A DNA stretch of 64,000 nucleotides, from assembly GCA_028291515.1 (NCBI GenBank), contig JAQGHU010000118.1:1-64000 (forward strand). The letters run 5' to 3'. Shown in pieces: positions 37,165 to 45,673 of this stretch (positions within the stretch are counted from its first letter, which is position 1; each line of letters starts with the position of its first letter). Source of the DNA: Schlesneria sp. (GTDB lineage Bacteria > Planctomycetota > Planctomycetia > Planctomycetales > Planctomycetaceae). The notes beneath the pieces were generated by a model. It was not told the DNA's origin. It was given only the letters and a program-made list of their open reading frames with translations, and did not search any database. Both the position numbers and the translations under genes were made by a program.

Positions 37165-37791
37165 ATGAAGGTTTCCGTTGAGCAAGGCGATGAGCAGTTT
37201 CTGCAGCAGCTTCATCAAGCTGGCAGCGGGACTGTTCAAGATCTTTGCCAGGCAACTGGAGTGACGGCCACTGCGATTCGACATCGTATAAGTCGTTTGC
37301 AGACTTTGGGTTTAATTGAACGGCAGACGGTCCGCGCCGGTCGTGGTCGCCCTCATTACACGTACCATGTGACGGACGCCGGTCGCCAGCAATTAGGCGA
37401 TAACTACGCCGAACTCGCCCTGCTCTTGTGGGATGAACTGCGCGGGATCGAAGAGCCTGGTGTTCGTGAACGTGTGACGAATCGAATCCGCGAAGCGTTG
37501 GTCAGTCGATACGGCGTGGGTGTTGTCGGCGATTCGCTCGCAACGCGTTTTGGTCAGCTGTGTACAAGTTTGTCGAATCAGGGCTTTCGAGTCGAAGTCG
37601 ATGCGATCGGGCAGATGCCGGTGCTGCGTGAAACGAACTGTCCTTATCACGAGTTGGCTCAGCGGGATTCAGGGATTTGTGAGCTAGAGCAGCAGGTCTT
37701 CGAGCAAGTTTTGGGGACGCCGCTGAAATTGGCATCTTGCTGCCGCGATGGCCATGCTTCGTGCGAGTTTCATCCTGTTCCGGCGGGATGA
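37165..37791 (+). CDS. sufR: SufR-type Fe-S cluster sensing transcriptional regulator
   Basis: The 208-residue product starts at an ATG (37165). A DeoR/ArsR-like winged helix covers about residues 8-75 (LCQATGVTATAIRHRISRLQ and then RAGRGRPHYTYHVTDAGR). The C-terminal part carries the SufR cysteine set: NCPYHELAQRD, GICELEQQVFEQVLG and SCCRDGHASCEFHP, which bind a [4Fe-4S] cluster in SufR. SufR represses suf genes when its cluster is intact and releases DNA when the cluster is lost. The suf genes follow in the same direction, starting with an unusual nuoB at 37953. Confidence 0.88.
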   Translation: MKVSVEQGDEQFLQQLHQAGSGTVQDLCQATGVTATAIRHRISRLQTLGLIERQTVRAGRGRPHYTYHVTDAGRQQLGDNYAELALLLWDELRGIEEPGVRERVTNRIREALVSRYGVGVVGDSLATRFGQLCTSLSNQGFRVEVDAIGQMPVLRETNCPYHELAQRDSGICELEQQVFEQVLGTPLKLASCCRDGHASCEFHPVPAG

Positions 37792-37952
37792 GTGGAAGTG
37801 ATTTGCTGAAAAGCGGTTTAGGAACAACGAATACAAGGTTTGCTGGTGGTGGGTTGAGGTGAATCGGTGCCTTGAAGCTGTTAAAGTAGAGGTTCGGTCG
37901 CGGCGCCGCGAAGTACAAAGTCAGCGAACTGCAGTTAATGGATGGAACGAGC

Positions 37953-38516
37953 ATGACCACCTGGATTGAAGGTCGGTTTGAAGAGAATGTGATCACGACG
38001 TCACTCGAACAGGCGATGAACTGGGCGAGACAGTCGAGCATTTGGCCGATGACGTTCGGATTGGCATGCTGCGCGATCGAGATGATGGCCGCTGGAGCCA
38101 GCCGTTACGATATGGATCGCTTCGGTGCTGGTGCGTTCCGCGCGACCCCTCGTCAAGCAGACCTGATGATTGTTGCCGGCACCGTGACCTACAAGATGGC
38201 GAGCCGAGTTCGACGTCTGTACGAGCAAATGCCCGACCCCAAGTACGTGATCGCCATGGGCGCCTGCACCGTCGGTGGCGGTCCTTACTTCAAGTATGGC
38301 TACCACGTCGTGAAGGGTGTCGACTTGGTCGTCCCCGTCGATGTGTATGTTCCAGGGTGCCCTCCCCGACCGGAGGCGCTGCTCGAAGGTTTGATGCGGA
38401 TCCAGGACAAGATCAAGGCGAAGAAGATCACTCGCGGGCAGGAAGTGATGCCCGTTCCGCATCACACCGGCCGTGTCGGATTGCCCTTGTCGTTGTCTCT
38501 GGCTGAATTGGTTTAA
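37953..38516 (+). CDS. nuoB: NADH-quinone oxidoreductase subunit B-like protein
   Basis: The 187-residue product matches NuoB, the complex I subunit that holds Fe-S cluster N2. The four ligands are visible: [10 protein letters not shown] (adjacent Cys pair), [11 protein letters not shown] and [14 protein letters not shown]. Motifs [17 protein letters not shown] and [16 protein letters not shown] also match complex I. The ATG at 37953 gives the usual MTTW start; 37938 is an in-frame alternative. The other nuo genes are not here. It sits between sufR and sufC, with 161 and 83 bp gaps, so it probably shares the suf transcript and may draw Fe-S clusters from it (inference). A stray paralog from a complex I operon is the alternative. 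Confidence 0.9.
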   Translation: MTTWIEGRFEENVITTSLEQAMNWARQSSIWPMTFGLACCAIEMMAAGASRYDMDRFGAGAFRATPRQADLMIVAGTVTYKMASRVRRLYEQMPDPKYVIAMGACTVGGGPYFKYGYHVVKGVDLVVPVDVYVPGCPPRPEALLEGLMRIQDKIKAKKITRGQEVMPVPHHTGRVGLPLSLSLAELV

Positions 38517-38599
38517 TTTGGTGTGCGGGATAGCCCGTCGAAATCGTTCCGAATTGTAAGTCGAGAGCCGGGTGAATCCTGGTTCTCAAGTGAGGCCGA

Positions 38600-39427
38600 A
38601 TGTCGAGCTTGCTGAAGATTACTGATCTGCATGTCGCCGTGGATGAAAAGCCCATTCTGAAGGGAGTCAGTCTGGAACTGCGTCAGGGCGAAGTTCATGC
38701 CTTGATGGGACCAAACGGTTCCGGCAAAAGCACTCTGGCGTACACGCTAGTGGGCCACCCGAAGTATGAAATCACGTCCGGCACGATTGAAATCGACGGC
38801 ACGAATATCAATGAACTGGATCCCTGCGAACGAGCCCGCCTGGGGCTGTTCCTGGCGTTCCAGTATCCCGTCACGATTCCCGGTGTGAAGGTGGCCGACT
38901 TCCTGCGTCACGCGGTCACCAACATTCGTAATCCCGAGCGTAAAGAAGGCGAAGGCCTGATTCCAATGCGTGAGTTCCGCAAGGAGCTGAAAGAACGCAT
39001 GGAAGAACTCGGCATGGATCTGGAGTTCGCTCGCCGCTACCTGAACGAAGGCTTCTCGGGTGGTGAGAAGAAGCGAATGGAAATCCTGCAACTGGCCATG
39101 TTGCAGCCCAAGTTCGCCCTGCTCGACGAAACCGACAGCGGTCTCGACAGTGATGCCGTGCGAGTCGTCAGCGAAGGCCTGAAGAAGCTATCGGGCCCAC
39201 AAATGGGTTCGCTGATCATTACTCACCACGAGCGATTGCTCGAATATAACGTTCCACAATTCACCCACGTCATGCTGGCGGGGAAGATTGTGGAAACGGG
39301 CGATGCTGAACTCGCTCACGAATTGCACAATCATGGATACGCGGCGATTCGCGAACGTCATCCTGCGGAAGCGGCTGAAGAACAGGAACGACAGGCGAAA
39401 GCCCAGACTGCGAACGCCGGAATCTGA
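38600..39427 (+). CDS. sufC: Fe-S cluster assembly ATPase SufC
   Basis: The 275-residue ABC-type ATPase has Walker A GPNGSGKST, a SufC-type Q-loop phrase (FLAFQYPVTIPGV), the signature FSGGEKKRMEI, Walker B FALLDETDSGLD and the H-loop ITHHERLLEY. SufC powers the SufBCD scaffold that assembles nascent Fe-S clusters in the cytoplasm. The C-terminal tail (after HNHGYAAIRERHP) is acidic and rich in Glu and Ala, about 25 residues longer than the common form. sufB follows 98 bp downstream. Confidence 0.96.
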   Translation: MSSLLKITDLHVAVDEKPILKGVSLELRQGEVHALMGPNGSGKSTLAYTLVGHPKYEITSGTIEIDGTNINELDPCERARLGLFLAFQYPVTIPGVKVADFLRHAVTNIRNPERKEGEGLIPMREFRKELKERMEELGMDLEFARRYLNEGFSGGEKKRMEILQLAMLQPKFALLDETDSGLDSDAVRVVSEGLKKLSGPQMGSLIITHHERLLEYNVPQFTHVMLAGKIVETGDAELAHELHNHGYAAIRERHPAEAAEEQERQAKAQTANAGI

Positions 39428-39525
39428 TCGATCAACGACCTGGCAATGCTGTGCATTGTCTTGCTGAAGCCAGTTTGAAGTGCCTGGAATATCCTGCGAA
39501 ACGCTGCAGGAGGAGATAACGAATC

Positions 39526-40944
39526 ATGAGTACAGATACCCCGGTCCTTGAAGCCCAGATTGGTGGCGGTGACTACCAGTTTGGTTTCCATGATCCCACA
39601 GACAAGTATGTCTTCCAGAGCCGCAAGGGAATTGATCGGCAGATCGTTCAACAGATCTCGGAGATGAAGAACGAGCCGGCCTGGATGCGGGAATTCCGGT
39701 TGGAAGCACTGGATATTTTCTTCCAGAAGCCAATGCCGACTTGGGGCGGCGATATGTCCGGCCTCAATTTCCAGGACATCTATTACTACGTGAAGGCCTC
39801 AGCCGGTCAGGAAAAGAGCTGGGACGACGTTCCGGAAGACATCCGCAAGACGTACGACCGACTGGGCATTCCTCAAGCCGAGAAGCAGTACTTGGCCGGT
39901 GTGAAGGCGCAGTACGAATCCGAAGTTGTTTACGGTAGCTTGCAGGAAGATCTTGCCAAGCAAGGCGTGCTGTTTACTGACACCGATTCCGCGGTGCGTG
40001 ACCATCCAGATCTGGTTCGCGAATACTTCGGCACCGTGATTCCTTCGGCCGACAACAAGTTTGCCGCGCTGAATTCGGCCGTCTGGTCGGGCGGTTCGTT
40101 CATCTACGTCCCACCAGGCGTGAAGATCGAATTCCCTTTGCAAGCGTACTTCCGAATCAACACCCAGAACATGGGCCAGTTCGAACGAACGCTGATCATC
40201 GTGGATGAAGGTGCTTCGGTGCATTATGTCGAAGGCTGTACGGCCCCGACCTATAGCAGCGACAGCTTGCACTCGGCCGTGGTCGAAATCCTGGTCAAGC
40301 GTGGCGGCCGCTGCCGTTACACGACGATCCAGAACTGGTCGAACAACGTTTACAACCTGGTGACCAAGCGAGCCAAAGCCTACGGCGATTCGCTGATGGA
40401 ATGGGTCGATGGGAACCTCGGTTCCAAGCTCACCATGAAGTACCCTGCCATCTACTTGATGGAGCCGGGTGCTCGTGGCGAAACACTGTCGATCGCGTTC
40501 GCCGGCAAGGGTCAGCATCAGGATGCTGGAGCGAAGATGGTTCACTGTGCTCCGCACACATCGAGCCGCGTGATCTCCAAGAGCATCTCGAAGGATGGCG
40601 GCCGGGCCAGCTATCGCGGTCTGGTGAAGGCTACTCACGACGCTCATCACTGTAAGAGCAACGTTGTCTGCGACGCGCTGATCCTCGATCCGCACAGCCG
40701 TAGCGATACCTACCCGTACATCGAAGTCAATCAAGACAACCTGACGATCGAACACGAAGCGTCAGTGTCGAAGATTGCCGAAGAACAGTTGCTGTACTTG
40801 ATGAGTCGCGGAATGACTGAAGCCGAAGCCTCGGCGATGATTGTCACCGGCTTCATCGAGCCGCTCGTGAAAGAGTTGCCGATGGAATACGCCGTGGAAA
40901 TGAACCGTTTGATCGAATTGCAGATGGAAGGCAGCGTCGGATAA
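39526..40944 (+). CDS. sufB: Fe-S cluster assembly scaffold SufB
   Basis: The 472-residue SufB starts at an ATG with AGGAGGAGA upstream, the best ribosome-binding site in the cluster. It shows the family core: [18 protein letters not shown] near 45, then [57 protein letters not shown] and [16 protein letters not shown]. The C-terminal [19 protein letters not shown] matches the SufB end. It contacts SufC and SufD and holds the nascent cluster. Confidence 0.97.
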   Translation: MSTDTPVLEAQIGGGDYQFGFHDPTDKYVFQSRKGIDRQIVQQISEMKNEPAWMREFRLEALDIFFQKPMPTWGGDMSGLNFQDIYYYVKASAGQEKSWDDVPEDIRKTYDRLGIPQAEKQYLAGVKAQYESEVVYGSLQEDLAKQGVLFTDTDSAVRDHPDLVREYFGTVIPSADNKFAALNSAVWSGGSFIYVPPGVKIEFPLQAYFRINTQNMGQFERTLIIVDEGASVHYVEGCTAPTYSSDSLHSAVVEILVKRGGRCRYTTIQNWSNNVYNLVTKRAKAYGDSLMEWVDGNLGSKLTMKYPAIYLMEPGARGETLSIAFAGKGQHQDAGAKMVHCAPHTSSRVISKSISKDGGRASYRGLVKATHDAHHCKSNVVCDALILDPHSRSDTYPYIEVNQDNLTIEHEASVSKIAEEQLLYLMSRGMTEAEASAMIVTGFIEPLVKELPMEYAVEMNRLIELQMEGSVG

Positions 40945-41068
40945 GGATCCAGCGGGCAACCAGCGAGCCGTGGTTGTGCAATTGTCATCCTGGATCTGGG
41001 CCGCAGCGATTTTGTAGCTCGCGGCTTAGAGCCCTGCCCTTTCGTCTGACCAACCAAATGATTGAGAC

Positions 41069-42394
41069 ATGTCAGCTACTTTGACTCCCGCCGCTCAGCA
41101 AACTGCGTTCGACGCAGCCTCGTTCGAAAAGTTTCTGGCAACTCGAACAGAACCCGCTTGGGCCACAGAACTGCGCCGTAGCGCGTTTGAGGCCTATCGT
41201 GAATCGCTGCTCTCGGAACTCGATCCCGAAGAGTGGAAGCGAGTCGACATCCGCGCGTTTCGTCCCGAAAAGTTCTCGATTCCGGCGGCGGCGCAATCGA
41301 CGCATGCGTTGGAAACTCTGCTCGCGGATCGTGCCGAGTTTGCCGGTGTGGTTTCGCATCTGGATGGGGCCTGCACTCGCACGACGCTGTCGGAAAAGTG
41401 GGCTCAAAAGGGGGTCTTGTTTGGCAACCTGAGCGATCTGATTCAGACGCACGGCGACGTGTTGCGGCCGCACTTGATGACACGCGGGGTGAAGCCAGAC
41501 AGCGATCGCTTCTCGGCCTGGCATGCGGCGTTCTGGACCGGTGGAACAGTGCTTTACGTTCCACGCAACGTCGAAGTGAACGAGCCGCTCTACAGCTTGA
41601 TCGGATTGGCTGCTGAAGCGGCGGCTGATTTCACTCACACGTTGATCATTCTCGAAGAAGGCGCGAGCGCAACGCTGCTCGAAGAAACCACGTCGGCCTC
41701 TCCAACCGCAACCGGTCTGCATGTCGGTGCTGTTGAACTGCTGTTGGCTCGTCAGTCGAACCTGCGATACGTCCAGTTGCAGAACTGGAACGATAAGGTG
41801 TGGCACTTTGCTCACCAAGTGGGGCGAGTCGAAGCGGATGCTTCGCTGCAATGGACCGTCGGCGGCCTCGGAGCCAGGCTCGCTCACATTCATCAAGACG
41901 TGTTCCTCGATGGACGTGGCGCCGAAGCGGAAGTGAACGGCGTGACCTTCGCCACCGATCGGCAAGTGATTTCGTACTACACGCAGCAGACGCACAACGC
42001 CCCGAACACGCGTAGCGACCTGCTGTACAAAGATGTTGTTCGCGATAAGGCCCGAGTGATCTGGCGTGGCATGATCAAGGTTGCCAAAGACGCTCAGAAG
42101 ACCGACGGCTATCAACGTAACGACGGCCTGATCATGAGCGACACCTGCCGCGTTGATGCGATCCCCGGTCTGGAGATCGAAGCCGACGATGTGCGATGTA
42201 CTCACGGGGCGACTTGTGGTCGGGTCGATGAAGAGCAGCTGTTCTATTGCATGTGCCGCGGTCTGACTCGGTCGGAAGCCATGCACATGATCGTGCAGGG
42301 CTTCTTCCAACGTGTTTATGATCGAATCCCTGTCGAAATCGTGCGAGAAACGTTGGGGCACGCAGTCGAGCGAAAGCTGGGAATTTTTGGATAA
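41069..42394 (+). CDS. sufD: Fe-S cluster assembly protein SufD
   Basis: The 441-residue SufD is a SufB paralog that forms the SufBC2D scaffold. The N-terminal half (residues 1-130) is variable; the core shows FWTGGTVLYVPRNVEVNEPL, IILEEGASATLLEE, RYVQLQNWNDKVWHF and VIWRGMIKVAKDAQKTDG, then GATCGRVDEEQLFYCMCRGL. The paralogous beta-helix layout is clear. It lies 124 bp after sufB. Confidence 0.95.
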   Translation: MSATLTPAAQQTAFDAASFEKFLATRTEPAWATELRRSAFEAYRESLLSELDPEEWKRVDIRAFRPEKFSIPAAAQSTHALETLLADRAEFAGVVSHLDGACTRTTLSEKWAQKGVLFGNLSDLIQTHGDVLRPHLMTRGVKPDSDRFSAWHAAFWTGGTVLYVPRNVEVNEPLYSLIGLAAEAAADFTHTLIILEEGASATLLEETTSASPTATGLHVGAVELLLARQSNLRYVQLQNWNDKVWHFAHQVGRVEADASLQWTVGGLGARLAHIHQDVFLDGRGAEAEVNGVTFATDRQVISYYTQQTHNAPNTRSDLLYKDVVRDKARVIWRGMIKVAKDAQKTDGYQRNDGLIMSDTCRVDAIPGLEIEADDVRCTHGATCGRVDEEQLFYCMCRGLTRSEAMHMIVQGFFQRVYDRIPVEIVRETLGHAVERKLGIFG

Positions 42395-42488
42395 TTTGGC
42401 CGACGGGTCATCACAGCAAGTCAGTCCCCTGCCCTGAGCCATCTCACGGTCGGGAAATCAATTGCGTCACCACGGGTCACACACTTTC

Positions 42489-42803
42489 ATGTCCGAATTT
42501 GAACGAGTTGCCTCTGTCAGTGAAATCGCCCCGGGTGAGCGATTGTCGATTCTGGTCGACGATCTGCCGTCGCTGCTGGTCCGGATTGGTGACGAATACT
42601 TCGCAGTTGAAGATGTTTGCTCGCATGACGGCCAACCACTGACAAATGGTTCGCTGAAGGATTGTTCGATCGCTTGCCCACGACATGGTGCCCGATTCGA
42701 TCTGCGCACCGGTCAGCCACTCTGTATGCCCGCAACCGAACCGATCTCGACGTTTGAAGTCGAGGTTCGCGACGGTGAAATCTATGCGAGACCACGATCA
42801 TGA
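42489..42803 (+). CDS. Rieske [2Fe-2S] ferredoxin
   Basis: The 104-residue protein is a small Rieske protein: EDVCSHDGQPL provides the first Cys and His, and CPRHGARFDLRTG the second pair, the standard C-X-H...C-X2-H arrangement. It probably transfers electrons. Its position in the suf cluster, ahead of the sufT-like gene with an ATGA overlap, suggests that it supplies electrons to cluster assembly, a role seen for Rieske-type proteins found in suf operons (inference). The ATG at 42489 is chosen because the longer frame adds a His-rich stretch that lacks family similarity. Confidence 0.88.
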   Translation: MSEFERVASVSEIAPGERLSILVDDLPSLLVRIGDEYFAVEDVCSHDGQPLTNGSLKDCSIACPRHGARFDLRTGQPLCMPATEPISTFEVEVRDGEIYARPRS

Positions 42804-43312
42804 CCGAAGAAACAACGATCACGACTGAAGTTCCCGCTGTCACAACGACAGCGCCCCTTGCCGCCCCTCCCGCTGCCCACTCATGCTGTTCCGACACGCA
42901 CGGATCTGCCCATGGTTTGCCCGTGGCCAGCGTGCTGCCAGTTGCGAATGACTGCTGTTCTTCGAGCACCGAATGCTCGCAGGAGAGTCAGCCCGCTGCC
43001 GAAGAAGGTCCGCCAGTTGATGACGCCGCGCTAATCGAGGCTTTGCGAGAAGTCATCGATCCCGAACTGATGATCAATATTGTCGATCTGGGTTTGGTCT
43101 ATTCGATCAACCACACCGACCGCAAAGTTCACGTCGAAATGACGCTGACCAGCCCCGCGTGTCCCGCCGGACCGCAGATCATCATGCAATCGAAGCTGGC
43201 TCTGGAAAAGCTGAACGGCGTCGATACGGCCGAGATCAAGCTGACGATGTCCCCACCGTGGACCCCTGCTCGCATGACGGATGAAGCTCGCGATCAATTG
43301 GGGATCTTCTAA
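42800..43312 (+). CDS. sufT: SufT-like (DUF59/MIP18 family) protein with Cys-rich N-terminal extension
   Basis: The start codon overlaps the stop of the Rieske gene (ATGA), so the two are translationally coupled. Residues about 75-170 form the DUF59 domain: LREVIDPELMINIVDLGLVY, MTLTSPACPAGPQI with the catalytic-type Cys, and SPPWTPARMTDEAR. DUF59 proteins such as SufT mature Fe-S proteins. Residues 1-70 are an unusual extension, Thr/Ala/Pro-rich with eight scattered Cys and His (HSCCSDTHGSAHG, NDCCSSSTECSQ), which SufT proteins normally lack. It might bind metal or a cluster. A strong terminator follows 30 bases after the stop. Confidence 0.85.
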   Translation: MTEETTITTEVPAVTTTAPLAAPPAAHSCCSDTHGSAHGLPVASVLPVANDCCSSSTECSQESQPAAEEGPPVDDAALIEALREVIDPELMINIVDLGLVYSINHTDRKVHVEMTLTSPACPAGPQIIMQSKLALEKLNGVDTAEIKLTMSPPWTPARMTDEARDQLGIF

Positions 43313-43341
43313 GATCGTTAGTTGCTATTGGCCCCCGCTTG

Positions 43342-43376
43342 ACGGCCGCCAGATTTCTGGCGGCCGTTCTTGTTTT
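43342..43376 (+). terminator. Intrinsic terminator of the suf cluster
   Basis: ACGGCCGCCAG (43342-43352) pairs perfectly with CTGGCGGCCGT (43357-43367) around ATTT, followed by TCTTGTTTT. It ends the sufR-to-sufT gene string. Confidence 0.85.
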
Positions 43377-43720
43377 ATGGGCCACGAAATAGCTTGGCTG
43401 TCGTCGTCGTAATCGCAGCTCTGTTGGCTCTTTGTAAGCCAGGTTTTTGGCGTGACCGGCCTCCCGTTCCGCTCGCGGCTGGTGTATCGCCTGACCTGAC
43501 AACCTATTAAGGTTTGGTAACCCCCGTAGTTCGCTTCGTAAGAAAACGTTATCGTCTGGCTGTTAAACGGCCTCTTGCACGAATCCGGGCCAGCCGTGGC
43601 TTCAATTTTTCCGGTTGGTGGCCTCGATCCGTGGAGTCGAGTCGTCTTGTGATCTCTGCATGATGGGCCTGTGCCAAGAAGGCGCTCAAATATCCCGAGT
43701 TCGGATGAGGAAATTGTTCA
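43377..43720. other. Upstream region of sbtA
   Basis: About 340 bp with no gene. A GAGGAA ribosome-binding site precedes the sbtA start by 9 bases. No clear promoter hexamers or CO2-response operator were recognised. Confidence 0.4.
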
Positions 43721-44890
43721 ATGGACATCGAGTTAATCGGCAGGTCACTCAGGGATAACTTGTTGACTCCGATTCCCATGTGCTTTGCACTGGGTATCTT
43801 CTCCAAGTTGATTCACGGCGGAATCAAAATTCCGAAGGAATTCTATTATGCGATATCAATCTACCTTCTGATGTCAATCGGGATCATCGGCGGACACGAA
43901 CTGGCCCATGAATACCAAGCCCACGGTGTCGCCACGATCTGGAAGCCAGCCCTGATCACATTGCTGTTGGGCTGTCTGACACCGCTGTCGGCATATGCCG
44001 TTCTGCGGTACATCGGCAAGCTGTCCATTGCCGACGCCGCGGGTATCGCAGCACACTACGGATCCACTTCGGCAGTCACCTTCATTGTCGCCAATGACTA
44101 CGTCGGCAACCAGAACGTCGCTGTCGATGCTTACCTGCCCACGCTAGTCACAATTCTCGAATGCCCCGGTATCGCTATCGCTCTGATCATCGGAGCGGTT
44201 GGCATGAGCATGCAGAAGCGATCCGAATCGAGTGCGAGGTCGAACGGACTGGAAGATGACGACGAACATAAGGGCAAGCTGTGGGAAGCCCTGCATGAAG
44301 TGCTGACGGGGCAATCCCTGATGTTGATGGTGGGCCTGTTGGTTATCGGCTTCATCTCGACCCTCGTGATGCCTGCCGACAAATTCCAAGTCTTCGAACA
44401 ATTCTTCTACAACAAGAACATGATCTTCCGCGGGGCGCTGTGTATCTTCCTGCTGGAAATGGGTCTGGTCACTGGCGAGCGTCTGGGTGACTTGCTGAAA
44501 GTGGGTCCGTTCCTGGTCGCGTTCGGCATCATCATGCCATTGATCCACGGTTTCGTCGGTTGCTATCTGGGAAAGATGGCCGGAATGAGTCTGGGTGGCT
44601 GTGCCGTGCTGGGTGCGATTGTTTCCAGTGCGTCATACATTGCGGCTCCTCCTGCCGTTCGTCTGACGCTCCCCGAGGCTAACCCAACGTTATCCATGAC
44701 TGCCGCACTCGGGATTACCTTCCCATTTAATATTGCGATCGGGATTCCCATTTACTTCTGGATGGCCCAAATGGTGGGTGCTCCGATGGTCGCGAAAGAG
44801 ACCAAGCCTCCATCCTTGATGGTTCCGGCTGTCAGCAGGCCAGCAGCCGACAAGGCCGGTGAAGCCAAGCCAGCCGAAGCAAAGCACTAA
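43721..44890 (+). CDS. sbtA: SbtA-family sodium-dependent bicarbonate transporter
   Basis: The 389-residue protein is a multi-spanning membrane protein of the SbtA family (DUF897). It has two related halves: an N-terminal half with MCFALGIFSKLIHGGIKIP and AAHYGSTSAVTFIVANDYVG, a charged cytoplasmic loop (about residues 165-195, SARSNGLEDDDEHKG), and a C-terminal half with GALCIFLLEMGLV and GAIVSSASYIAAPPAVRL, ending in an Ala/Lys tail. SbtA imports bicarbonate with sodium in cyanobacteria. The gene is followed by a PII-like sbtB, as in cyanobacteria. A heterotroph could use it for anaplerotic carboxylation (inference). A paralog lies at 49269-50555. Confidence 0.85.
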   Translation: MDIELIGRSLRDNLLTPIPMCFALGIFSKLIHGGIKIPKEFYYAISIYLLMSIGIIGGHELAHEYQAHGVATIWKPALITLLLGCLTPLSAYAVLRYIGKLSIADAAGIAAHYGSTSAVTFIVANDYVGNQNVAVDAYLPTLVTILECPGIAIALIIGAVGMSMQKRSESSARSNGLEDDDEHKGKLWEALHEVLTGQSLMLMVGLLVIGFISTLVMPADKFQVFEQFFYNKNMIFRGALCIFLLEMGLVTGERLGDLLKVGPFLVAFGIIMPLIHGFVGCYLGKMAGMSLGGCAVLGAIVSSASYIAAPPAVRLTLPEANPTLSMTAALGITFPFNIAIGIPIYFWMAQMVGAPMVAKETKPPSLMVPAVSRPAADKAGEAKPAEAKH

Positions 44891-44941
44891 GAATCAGTGG
44901 CTTGCGAGGAGTGTCTTTAACCTTGAAGTTGACATGCTGCA

Positions 44942-44988
44942 GCCGAACGAAATGATTCATGAGAGTCGGCAGGCAGCAGTCGTTCGGC
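44942..44988 (+). promoter_or_regulatory. Stem-loop between sbtA and sbtB
   Basis: GCCGAACGA (44942-44950) and TCGTTCGGC (44980-44988) pair perfectly around 29 bases, 25 bases before the sbtB ATG. It may be a transcript attenuator or an mRNA-processing site that sets the ratio of the two products. No T-run follows. Confidence 0.4.
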
Positions 44989-45013
44989 ATCAGACTCAAG
45001 AAGGGGCTATCCC

Positions 45014-45334
45014 ATGCAATTGCATACGCTGAAGAAAGTGACCATTGTCACGGAAGATTCCTTGAAGAATGAGCTCAAACGGAAGATCTGTGAACTGGGT
45101 GCTTCGGGCTTCACGTGCCGCGAAGTCCAGGGATACGGATCTCGCGGAGCTCGAAGCGACGCATTCGCAAGCAATGTTGAATTCGAAGTCATCTGCCCAG
45201 AAGCGGTTGCTCACGCGATCTTAACCTTTGTGTCGCACCACTACTTCGAGCAGTACGCCTGTATTGCCTGGTTGAGTGATGTGCAGGTTGTTCGCGGTGC
45301 TCGCTACGCAGAACCCGTGGGGACAACTCCCTGA
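45014..45334 (+). CDS. sbtB: SbtB-type PII-like regulator
   Basis: The 106-residue protein has the PII fold seen in SbtB: LKKVTIVTEDSLKNELKRKI (beta1-alpha1), GASGFTCREVQGYGSRGAR with the T-loop, and SDVQVVRGARYAEP at the end. SbtB binds SbtA and adenylyl nucleotides, so it should gate the transporter by energy or carbon status. The ATG has AAGGGG upstream. It lies 123 bp after sbtA, with a stem-loop between them, and a terminator follows. A general PII nitrogen regulator is less likely because of the neighbour and the short T-loop. Confidence 0.83.
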   Translation: MQLHTLKKVTIVTEDSLKNELKRKICELGASGFTCREVQGYGSRGARSDAFASNVEFEVICPEAVAHAILTFVSHHYFEQYACIAWLSDVQVVRGARYAEPVGTTP

Positions 45335-45382
45335 TCGTCGTGTTCGCGGTTTTTCGGCCGCGCTACGACTAAAACCATGAAT

Positions 45383-45425
45383 TGGTGTTACTCGAGTGAA
45401 TGCACTTGGGTAACACCATTTTTTG
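45383..45425 (+). terminator. Intrinsic terminator after sbtB
   Basis: TGGTGTTAC (45383-45391) pairs with GTAACACCA (45410-45418), with further inner pairing, and TTTTTT follows at 45419-45424. It begins 49 bases after the sbtB stop. Confidence 0.85.
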
Positions 45426-45673
45426 TTCTCAGGCCGACTGTTCGATCTACCTTCCCTAACGCCTTCGCGAAGCTTAACCTGAATAGGTCATCGTCCAATT
45501 GTGCGGGCATCGCCCCGTTCGTTGAGCTCAAACGTTGACCTCAAGCATCTGATATTGGTCCCCTAAGTCCTACCTGTCCCATCGAATGTGACTTCGAGGA
45601 TGGATGCTTGTGGTAGAGGCGGGGCGGTGCCCTGCGGTTAAACGACGGTTCGTGATAAGGGAGGGGTTGCGAC

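Noticed and set aside
39799-40755. 318-codon minus-strand frame opposite sufB
   Set aside because: Antisense shadow; the sense frame is an unmistakable SufB.
41072-42442. 456-codon open frame on the minus strand opposite sufD
   Set aside because: It mirrors sufD almost completely, has an odd composition and no homology signature.
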